Shown piece after piece: positions 57,705 through 64,000 of a stretch of 64,000 bases of DNA (its first letter is position 1; the number at the start of each line of letters is the position of its first letter). The notes beneath the pieces were generated by a model. The model was not told where the DNA came from and did no database searches. It saw nothing but the letters and a program-made list of their open reading frames with translations. A program made the position numbers and the translations under genes. Origin of the DNA: Streptomyces sp. CB02414. Its GTDB lineage: Bacteria > Actinomycetota > Actinomycetes > Streptomycetales > Streptomycetaceae. The DNA lies in the NCBI RefSeq assembly GCF_001905385.1, contig NZ_LIPF01000002.1:62001-126000 (forward strand), written 5' to 3'.

Positions 57705-58211
57705 ATGACTGAAGCCGTCGCGTACGAACTCGCCCAGGTCAACATCGCCCGCCTCAAGGCCCCGCTCGACACGCCCCTGTTGAAGGACTTCGTGGACTCG
57801 CTCGACCCGGTGAACGCCGACGCGGACGCGGCGGACGGGTTCGTGTGGCGCTTGCAGAGCGAGGAGGGGGACGCGACCGGCATCGCGGTCTTCGACGACT
57901 CCTGGCTGATCATCAACATGTCGGTGTGGCGGGACGCGAACGCGCTGACGGCGTTCATGTACCAGGGGCGGCACCGGGAGATGCTGGCGCGACGCCGGGA
58001 GTGGTTCGAGCGGGTGGCGGAGGCGATGGCGGCCCTGTGGTGGGTCCCGGCGGGACACCGGCCGACGGTCGCGGAGGCGGAGGAGCGGCTGCTCCACCTG
58101 CGGGCGCACGGGCCGACGCCGTACGCGTTCACGTTGCGGACGTCGTTTCCGGCGGGGGCGTCGGTGCCGGTCGCGGGTGAGGTGCCGGCCGGGTTGGGGT
58201 GCTCGGTCTAG
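57705..58211 (+). CDS. DUF3291 protein
   Basis: A 168-aa protein of the DUF3291 (ABM-like barrel) family: YELAQVNIARLKAPLDTPLLKDFVDSLDPVNADAD, GFVWRLQSE, LIINMSVWRDANALTAFMYQGRHREML. It may be a monooxygenase-like or ligand-binding fold. No ribosome-binding site; TACCGT seven bases before the ATG suggests leaderless transcription. Its stop shares a CTAG with the convergent gene. Confidence 0.83.
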   Translation: MTEAVAYELAQVNIARLKAPLDTPLLKDFVDSLDPVNADADAADGFVWRLQSEEGDATGIAVFDDSWLIINMSVWRDANALTAFMYQGRHREMLARRREWFERVAEAMAALWWVPAGHRPTVAEAEERLLHLRAHGPTPYAFTLRTSFPAGASVPVAGEVPAGLGCSV

Positions 58212-58807
58212 CGGCGGCGGTGGACCGCGGTGAGGTCGATGTCGATGGGGAAGGGGACGGTGAGTTTGAGGCGGTTGTGGAAGATGCCTGTGGGCACGTA
58301 GGACTTGGTCATCGACTCCAGTTCATAGACGTAGACGACGGGAAGCCCGTTGCTCTCCTCGACCCGCCAGTAGTGCGTGATGCCCGCAGCGGCGTACTTG
58401 CGGGGCTTGGTCTCACGATCCCTGTCAACCGAGTCCTCGGAGACCACCTCGGCCGCCAGAAGGACGTCGCGGTGCAGAAGCCGGGTCTCCTTCGGTCCCA
58501 AGTCCGCACCCGCGCGGGCCACCAGTACGTCGGGTTCCGGACGGTTCCGGTCGTTGAGTGTCACAGTGAACTCGCGGTAGATCTCGAATTCATCCGGTGC
58601 CTGGTCAATGAGGGCACGGTCCAGCAAGCGGATCGTACGCATGTGAAATGCGGTCTGCGGACTCACGAAGACAAGGCTCCCGTCGATCAGCTCCGTGTGC
58701 GGAGGCAGGTTGGGAAGCTCGTCGAGGTCGTCCGCCGTCCAGCCGCCCTCCGGCGGACGGGGCCACTGGTAGTCGTCGTCCAGCCCGTAGTCGCGTGCGG
58801 CGCTCAT
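58208..58807 (-). CDS. Uma2-family (DUF820) putative nuclease
   Basis: A 199-aa restriction-endonuclease-fold protein: TADDLDELPNLPPHTELIDGSLVFVSPQTAFH, catalytic Asp in PEPDVLVARAGAD, EVVSEDSVDRDRETKPRKYAAAGITHYW. These proteins are abundant in Streptomyces; nuclease activity is assumed by fold only. Start ATG 58807; the longer frame adds 37 unlike residues. Confidence 0.88.
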   Translation of the reverse strand: MSAARDYGLDDDYQWPRPPEGGWTADDLDELPNLPPHTELIDGSLVFVSPQTAFHMRTIRLLDRALIDQAPDEFEIYREFTVTLNDRNRPEPDVLVARAGADLGPKETRLLHRDVLLAAEVVSEDSVDRDRETKPRKYAAAGITHYWRVEESNGLPVVYVYELESMTKSYVPTGIFHNRLKLTVPFPIDIDLTAVHRRR

Positions 58808-59031
58808 GATCGCTCCCATGTGCCGGAGTCTGGCTGACGTGGCCAGCGTACCCAGGGCGAATGCCCGCGGAGCGCTCCACCGAGTGATCCCGCGCCGGAC
58901 GATTGACGACCACACCACCTTTACTCCCGGTCAACAAGTCCCGCCCAAGGGATTGACGCGCTTGCTGACGCGCAGTCTCATAAGTCGGAGTGAGTCAGAG
59001 TGACCGCGGGTAACACGGCGAGGTGGACACC

Positions 59032-59970
59032 ATGAGGACCCTGACCGAAGCCGACGCGCTCGACGGGCTGCGCGACGCGCTGGGCCTGCTCAAGGACCGG
59101 GAACAGGTGGCCGAGCGGCTGCTCGAATCCTCCGCCAGGCACTCCTTCGACCCGGACAGGGAACTGGACTGGGACGCGCCCTTCGAGGAGGGCAAGTGGT
59201 TCTGGCCGCCGGAACTGGTGTCGCTGTACGACACCCCGATGTGGAAGCGGATGGGCGAGGAGCAGCGCATCCTGCTCTCCCAGCACGAGGCCGCCGCGCT
59301 CGCCTCGCTCGGCATCTGGTTCGAGCTGATCCTCATGCAGCTGCTGGTCCGGCACATCTACGACAAGGCGGCGACGAGCGCCCACGTCCGCTACGCGCTG
59401 ACCGAGATCGAGGACGAGTGCCGGCACTCGAAGATGTTCGCCCGGCTGATATCCCGGGGCGACACCCCGTGGTACCCGGTGAGCCCCGTCCACCAGCACC
59501 TGGGCCGCCTCTTCAAGACGATCTCCACCACGCCGGGCACCTTCACCGCGACCCTGCTCGGCGAGGAGGTCCTGGACTGGATGCAGCGGCTGACCTTCCC
59601 CGACGAGCGGATCCAGCCGCTGGTCCGGGGCGTCACCCGCATCCACGTCGTGGAGGAGGCCCGGCACGTGCGCTACGCCCGTGAGGAGCTGCGCCGCCAG
59701 ATGGTGACCGCGCCGAAATGGTCGCGGGAGTTCACCCGGCTCACCTCCGGCGAGTTCGCCCGCGTCTTCTCCGTCGCCTTCGTCAACCCCGAGGTGTACA
59801 CCAACGTCGGCCTGGACCGGCGCGAGGCCATGGCGCAGGTCAAGGCCAGCGGCCACCGCCGGGACATCATGCAGACCGGCGCGAAGCGCCTGACCGACTT
59901 CCTGGACGACATCGGGGTGCTGCGCGGGGCCGGGCGGCGGATGTGGCGGTCGTCGGGGCTGCTGGCGTAG
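59032..59970 (+). CDS. AurF-like diiron N-oxygenase or oxygenase
   Basis: A 312-aa helical-bundle protein resembling the p-aminobenzoate N-oxygenase family. Iron ligand motifs: LSQHEAAALAS (Glu), ALTEIEDECRHSKMF (E-x2-H), GEEVLDW and RIHVVEEARHVRYA (E-x2-H). It would use two irons and O2 to oxidise an amine or other substrate. The ATG 59032 has GAGG at eight bases; GTG 59023 is the alternative. It is followed by a TetR gene; no biosynthetic partner is visible. Confidence 0.85.
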   Translation: MRTLTEADALDGLRDALGLLKDREQVAERLLESSARHSFDPDRELDWDAPFEEGKWFWPPELVSLYDTPMWKRMGEEQRILLSQHEAAALASLGIWFELILMQLLVRHIYDKAATSAHVRYALTEIEDECRHSKMFARLISRGDTPWYPVSPVHQHLGRLFKTISTTPGTFTATLLGEEVLDWMQRLTFPDERIQPLVRGVTRIHVVEEARHVRYAREELRRQMVTAPKWSREFTRLTSGEFARVFSVAFVNPEVYTNVGLDRREAMAQVKASGHRRDIMQTGAKRLTDFLDDIGVLRGAGRRMWRSSGLLA

Positions 59971-60031
59971 TACGCCGGTCCGGCACTCCGGCGTGGGTGG
60001 CCGCGGGGACGTGCGGGTTACGCTGCGGGTC

Positions 60032-60685
60032 ATGAGTCCGCAGGCCCCCACCCCCGCCTACCGCCGCCTCAGTGTCGAGGAGCGCCGCGTCCAGTTGCTG
60101 GAGGCCGCGCTCGCCCTCTTCGCGCACCGGCCGCCGGAGGAGGTCTCCCTGGACGACGTGGCCGAGCAGGCCGGGGTCTCGCGGCCGCTGGTGTACCGGT
60201 ATTTCCCGGGCGGCAAGCAGCAGCTGTACGAGGCCGCGCTCCGGTCGGCCGCCGACGAACTCCGGCTGTGCTTCGACGAGCCCCGCGAGGGCCCGCTGCT
60301 GGCCCGGCTCTCCCGCGCCCTGGACCGCTACCTCACCTTCGTCGACGAGCACGACACCGGCTTCAGCGCCCTCCTGCGCGGCGGCAGCGTGGCCGAGACC
60401 TCCCGTACGTCCTCCATCGTGGACGGCGTACGCCGGGCCGCCGCCGAGCACATCATGAGCCACCTGGACGTCGCCGAACCGGGCCCGCGGCTCCACATGA
60501 CCGTCCGGATGTGGATCACGGCGGTGGAGGCGGCGTCGCTGATGTGGCTGGACGAGGACAAGCAGCCGTCCCTCGACGAGATGCGGGACTGGCTGGTGGA
60601 GCAGTTCCTCGCCGTCCTGACGGTCACCGCCCGCCGGGACCCGCAGACGGCGGCGCTGGTCGAGGCGCTCGCGGCGGACCTCTGA
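60032..60685 (+). CDS. TetR-family regulator
   Basis: A 217-aa protein with HTH RVQLLEAALALFAHRPPEEVSLDDVAEQAGVSRPLVYRYFPGGK-type region (about 17-60) and a C-terminal domain with FVDEHDTGFSALLRGG. Start ATG 60032 by family alignment; no clear ribosome-binding site. Adjacent to and co-oriented with the AurF-like gene, which it may regulate. Confidence 0.85.
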   Translation: MSPQAPTPAYRRLSVEERRVQLLEAALALFAHRPPEEVSLDDVAEQAGVSRPLVYRYFPGGKQQLYEAALRSAADELRLCFDEPREGPLLARLSRALDRYLTFVDEHDTGFSALLRGGSVAETSRTSSIVDGVRRAAAEHIMSHLDVAEPGPRLHMTVRMWITAVEAASLMWLDEDKQPSLDEMRDWLVEQFLAVLTVTARRDPQTAALVEALAADL

Positions 60686-60716
60686 CAGCGGCCGGCGGAT
60701 CACCGAGACTGGTGCC

Positions 60717-61040
60717 GTGAAGAGCGAAGACACCCCCTTCGAGGGCGGCCCCATGGACGGGCGGGTGCTGCCCGTGCTCGTCGGGATGACCGGGCACCCG
60801 CCGAAGACCTACCGCATCCCCGTACCCGACCCGGACGGCGGCCCGCACACCGTGCTCGTCTACCGGAGGGAGCCCCGGGACGCGCGGGGCGGACTGCGGT
60901 TCGCCCGCTGGAAGTACGTCCACGATCCCGAGGGCAAGAAGGCTTCCGGCCGGAAGTGGCCCTGGTCGAAGCCGGACCGCCCGGCGGCCGCCGATCCAGA
61001 CGCCACGCCGGGTGGCAAGCCGGACGACGCCGACGGGTGA
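60717..61040 (+). CDS. Small soluble protein, unknown function
   Basis: A 107-aa protein starting at GTG 60717. Conserved-looking centre VLPVLVGMTGHPPKTYRIPVPDPDGG and VLVYRREPRD, with a Pro/Asp/Gly-rich tail. No membrane segment or known domain seen. Confidence 0.6.
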   Translation: MKSEDTPFEGGPMDGRVLPVLVGMTGHPPKTYRIPVPDPDGGPHTVLVYRREPRDARGGLRFARWKYVHDPEGKKASGRKWPWSKPDRPAAADPDATPGGKPDDADG

Positions 61041-61143
61041 CCCCGTTGCGCCGAACCGCGCACACTCGGCGCGCGGAGCCCGCCGGCCCGCCACATGCTC
61101 ACCGTGCGGAGCGGACCCACCGCCCCGCACCGGAGGTGATGGC

Positions 61144-62301
61144 GTGTCAGGAAGGCTTCTGCGTCTGGTGTGTACGGCCGCGGTGGCGGCCGGGATCGTG
61201 CTCGCGCCCGGGCCCGCCGCGGCCGAACCCGCGCCCGGCGCGGCCGAGGACCGTTCCGTGGCAGGGCTGCTGACGGATCTTCAGCGGCTGTACCGGGAGG
61301 CGGAGAAGGCCACCGAGACCTACAACGGCACCGAGGAGCGCTTGAAGAAGCAGCGCGCGGAGGTGCGGCGGCTGGACGCCGAACTGGCGCGGACGCGTCT
61401 GTCCCTGCACGACAGCCGTGGCGCGGCCGGGCGGCTGGCCCGGCAGCAGTACCAGAACAGCGGCAACCTCTCCCCGTACCTGCGCCTGCTGCTGGCCCGC
61501 GACCCGCAGCACGCGCTCGACCAGGGCCGGGTGATCGGCCGGCTGGCCCGGGAGCGGGTCGAGACCGTGGGCCGTCTGACCGGCGCGGAGAAGAAGGCCG
61601 AGGAGCTGGCCCGCCGCTCGCGTCAGGCCCTGGACCGGCAGGTCGCCCTCGCCGAGAGCCAGGAGGAGCAGCGCGACGACGTGCGCGAGCGGCTGCGCGC
61701 CGTGGAGGAGCTGCTCGCCTCGCTCACCCCGGAGGAACTGGCCGCGCTGGCGGAGCTGGAGGAGAGCGGGATCGCCGAGGAGCAGGAGCGGTTCCTGGCG
61801 TCCGGCGCGCTCGGCGACGACGCCAAGCCGTCGGCCGGGGGCGAGCGGGCGGTGCGCTTCGCGGTGGAGCAGCTCGGCAAGCCGTACGAGTGGGGCGCGG
61901 AGGGCCCGGCGGCCTACGACTGCTCGGGACTGACCTCCGTGGCCTGGCAGCGGGCCGGGACGCCGATCCCGCGGACCAGCCAGGAGCAGTGGGCGCGGCT
62001 GGAGCGCGTGCCGCTGGACGAGCTGCGCCCCGGTGACCTGGTCGTGTACTTCCCCGAGGCCACCCATGTGGCGATGTACCTCGGCGACGGCATGGTCGTC
62101 CAGGCACCGCGCCCCGGCGCCGAGGTCAAGGTGTCACCGATCGCGGCCAACCCGGTGCTGGGCGCCGTACGGCCCGATCCCGGCGGGGAGCCGCTGCGGC
62201 GGTACACGCCACCGAGGCTCCCCGAGGGGGCGACGGACGGGTCCGACGAGGGGTACGCCGACGCCTACGCGCCCGCGGCGCCCGAGACCTCCATCAGGTA
62301 G
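61144..62301 (+). CDS. Secreted NlpC/P60 peptidoglycan endopeptidase with coiled coil
   Basis: A 385-aa protein: signal peptide (about 1-28, PGPAAAE), long coiled coil (about 40-230) and NlpC/P60 domain (about 238-350). Catalytic Cys260 in AYDCSGLTSV and His308 in EATHVAMYLGDG. Cleaves stem peptides of peptidoglycan, with the coiled coil likely regulating or anchoring it (FtsE/X-type in related proteins). GGAGG eight bases before GTG 61144. It overlaps the convergent monooxygenase gene by 37 bases at the 3' end. Confidence 0.92.
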   Translation: MSGRLLRLVCTAAVAAGIVLAPGPAAAEPAPGAAEDRSVAGLLTDLQRLYREAEKATETYNGTEERLKKQRAEVRRLDAELARTRLSLHDSRGAAGRLARQQYQNSGNLSPYLRLLLARDPQHALDQGRVIGRLARERVETVGRLTGAEKKAEELARRSRQALDRQVALAESQEEQRDDVRERLRAVEELLASLTPEELAALAELEESGIAEEQERFLASGALGDDAKPSAGGERAVRFAVEQLGKPYEWGAEGPAAYDCSGLTSVAWQRAGTPIPRTSQEQWARLERVPLDELRPGDLVVYFPEATHVAMYLGDGMVVQAPRPGAEVKVSPIAANPVLGAVRPDPGGEPLRRYTPPRLPEGATDGSDEGYADAYAPAAPETSIR

Positions 62302-63527
62302 CCCTCGGTCTTCGCGGGGTCGTAGAAGAAGTTCTCGAAGTCGGCCGGGTCGTTGAAGCCGTTGGCGAAGCGGTCGGCGACGGGCTGGAGCTGCATGCCG
62401 GCGCCGATCAGGTTCAGGACGTGCTCGGGCGGCGGGGCGAGCATGGTGTTCGTCCACTTGGTGACGTGCTGGGCCGTCTCCCAGTAGCGGTCGAAGGCCT
62501 GCTGCATCCAGGCCTCGTCGAACTCCTTGTCGCCGTGCTCGATGATCGACGCGAGGTAGGAGGCGGCGCACTTGGAGGCGGAGTTGGAGCCCTGGCCGGT
62601 GATCGGGTCGTTGGCGACGACCACGTCGGCGACGCCGAGGACCGCACCGCCGCCGGGGAGGCGGCCGACCGGGTTGCGGACGGTGGGGGCGTAGCGGCCG
62701 GCGAGGGTGCCGCCGGCGTCGGTCAGTTCGACCTTGGTGGCCCGCGCGTACTCCCACGGGAGGAACTTCTCCATGAGTTCCAGGGTCAGGGAGAGGTGCT
62801 CCGAGGGGTCCTTGACGTCCTTGAAGGCGTCCAGCGGGCCGCCGGGTATGCCCTCCCAGAACAGGATGTCGGCGCGGCCCGAGGTGGTGAGGGTCGGCAT
62901 GATGAACATCTCGCCGACGCCCGGGACCAGGTTGCAGCGGACCGCCTCCGTCTCCGGGTGCTCCGGACGCGGGCCCATCCCGTGCACGTAGGCGACGGCG
63001 AGGGCGCGCTGCGGCTCGCTGTACGGGGACCTCTCCGCGTCGCGGCCGAACATCTGGACCAGCTCGCCCTTGCCCGCCGAGACCAGGACGAGGTCGTAGG
63101 CACGGGAGAAGTAGTCCAGGTCGCCGACGGCCGCGCCGTGGATGACGAGCTGGCCGCCGCGCTGGGCGAAGGTCTCCATCCAGCCGGCCATCTTCACCCG
63201 CTGGTCGACGGACTGCGCGATGCCGTCGAGGCGGCCCAGCCAGTCGATGGCGCGCTGCGAGGGGCCCGGGTCGAAGGAGCCGGGGGCCGCCACCGAGACG
63301 CCGAGTCCTTCGATCTTCGGGGCCTGGGACTCCCAGAAGTTCAGCTGGAGATCGCGCTCGTGCTGGAGTGCCGTGTGGAACATGCACTGCGTCGACATGA
63401 CCCGGCCGGTGCGGATCTCGTCCGCGGTCCGGTTGGACATCAGGGTGACCTCGTAGCCGTGCGACTGCAGGCCGAGGGCGAGCTGGAGACCGGACTGGCC
63501 GGCTCCGACGACGAGTATCTTCCGCAT
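62265..63527 (-). CDS. StyA-like FAD-dependent monooxygenase
   Basis: A 420-aa flavoprotein of the styrene/indole monooxygenase class: MRKILVVGAGQSGLQLALGLQSHGYEVTL at the start, SNRTADEIRTGRVMSTQCMFHTALQ and DVVVANDPITGQGSNSASKCA near the C-terminus. Two-component type requires a separate flavin reductase, not seen here. It would epoxidise or hydroxylate an aromatic substrate. Start 63527; an upstream 37-codon frame is unlike the family. Just downstream of the conservon GTPase. Confidence 0.88.
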   Translation of the reverse strand: MRKILVVGAGQSGLQLALGLQSHGYEVTLMSNRTADEIRTGRVMSTQCMFHTALQHERDLQLNFWESQAPKIEGLGVSVAAPGSFDPGPSQRAIDWLGRLDGIAQSVDQRVKMAGWMETFAQRGGQLVIHGAAVGDLDYFSRAYDLVLVSAGKGELVQMFGRDAERSPYSEPQRALAVAYVHGMGPRPEHPETEAVRCNLVPGVGEMFIMPTLTTSGRADILFWEGIPGGPLDAFKDVKDPSEHLSLTLELMEKFLPWEYARATKVELTDAGGTLAGRYAPTVRNPVGRLPGGGAVLGVADVVVANDPITGQGSNSASKCAASYLASIIEHGDKEFDEAWMQQAFDRYWETAQHVTKWTNTMLAPPPEHVLNLIGAGMQLQPVADRFANGFNDPADFENFFYDPAKTEGYLMEVSGAAGA

Positions 63528-63561
63528 GCGGGGGACGCTCCTAAGGGGACAGCTCGGGGGA

Positions 63562-64000
63562 CTACTCGGGGGTTTCGTCGAGCGCGTGGCCCACGAGGGA
63601 CAAGAGGGTCTCGATGGCCGAGATCCGGCGGCGCGCATCCATGATCATTACAGGTATGTGCGCCGGGATCGTCAACGCCTCCCGCACGTCCTCCGCCTCG
63701 AACAGCTCGCTGCCGTCGAAGTGGTTCACCGCGACGACGTACGGCAGTCCGCAGCTCTCGAAGTAGTCCAGGGCCGGGAAGCAGTCCTTCAGGCGGCGGG
63801 TGTCGGCCAGGACGACGGCGCCGATCGCGCCGCGCACCAGGTCGTCCCACATGAACCAGAACCGCTGCTGGCCCGGCGTGCCGAACAGGTAGAGCACCAG
63901 GTCGTCGTCGAGCGTGATGCGGCCGAAGTCCATGGCCACGGTGGTGGTCAGCTTGCCCGGCGTGGCGGTGAGGTCGTCGGTCTCCTCGCTCGCCTCGGTC
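63562..64000 (-). CDS. Conservon-type GTP-binding protein, CvnD-like (5' end outside window)
   Basis: The last 145 codons are present. Small GTPase elements of the MglA/CvnD group: FGRITLDDDLVLYLFGTPGQQRFWFMWDDLVRGA (G3) and VVAVNHFDG in the place of NKxD (G4). In conservons this protein is the last of four (CvnA kinase-like, B roadblock, C, D). The first three genes would be beyond the right edge. Confidence 0.87.
   Translation of the reverse strand, partial: TEASEETDDLTATPGKLTTTVAMDFGRITLDDDLVLYLFGTPGQQRFWFMWDDLVRGAIGAVVLADTRRLKDCFPALDYFESCGLPYVVAVNHFDGSELFEAEDVREALTIPAHIPVMIMDARRRISAIETLLSLVGHALDETPE

Overview
The window is a stretch of very GC-rich (actinobacterial) chromosome with nearly every third codon position G or C, many GTG/TTG starts and overlapping ATGA/GTGA gene junctions. 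Gene content and order (chiS-chiR-chiC, atpIBEFHAGDC, glyA, tsaC, prmC, prfA, rpmE, rho, thrB/thrC/hom, lysA, a whiE-type spore-pigment cluster, conservon-like GTPase) point firmly to Streptomyces. The order resembles what I remember of the Streptomyces coelicolor chromosome core, but I could not run a comparison. Most genes to the left of 31 kb read on the minus strand, and most to the right of 36 kb on the plus strand.

Layout. 1-5.1 kb: end of a cobalamin adenosyltransferase, two small membrane proteins, then a two-component system (ChiS/ChiR) and the secreted chitinase it flanks, behind a promoter with two 12-bp direct repeats. 5.1-13.7 kb (minus): DUF2550 protein and the complete nine-gene ATP synthase operon, preceded by a Rex-like redox operator. 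13.8-24.1 kb (minus): polyprenyl-phosphate glycosyltransferase, glyA, an LMW-PTP homologue lacking its catalytic cysteine, tsaC/sua5, prmC, prfA, rpmE, an LCP protein and rho. 24.5-30.8 kb (minus): aspartate-family amino-acid genes thrB, thrC, hom, lysA plus a degenerate ArgS-like protein. 30.9-34.6 kb: stand-alone response regulator, tRNA-Arg(CCG), then a short accessory patch (membrane-anchored unknown, Imm7-like immunity protein, a secreted protein paired with a membrane protein).

34.7-42.6 kb: a complete type II polyketide spore-pigment (whiE-type) cluster. The FAD hydroxylase is divergent from the seven-gene plus-strand operon (SchA/CurD-like, cupin, KSalpha, CLF, ACP, aromatase/cyclase, cyclase), and both units end in strong hairpins. 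42.8-52.1 kb: DUF3152 putative protease, PPOX protein, DUF4142 protein, a broken MarR gene, TetR plus an ABC exporter, the NHEJ pair Ku / LigD-type polymerase, a NERD protein and a dual-specificity phosphatase. 52.2-57.7 kb: lipoprotein plus orphan histidine kinase, SH3-like secreted protein and a SEDS/PBP pair for cell-wall synthesis. 57.7-64 kb: DUF3291, Uma2-family protein, an AurF-like diiron oxygenase with a TetR regulator, an NlpC/P60 hydrolase, an StyA-like flavin monooxygenase and the end of a conservon-type small GTPase.

I see no CRISPR array, insertion sequence or integrase. The most unusual items are the Ser-for-Cys phosphatase homologue with a 53-bp copy of its own 3' coding region next to it, the ArgS-like protein without catalytic motifs inside the lysA transcription unit, the secreted-protein/membrane-protein pair beside tRNA-Arg, the Glu-for-Gln chain-length factor, the Rex-like site before the ATP synthase operon, and the kinase without a response regulator.
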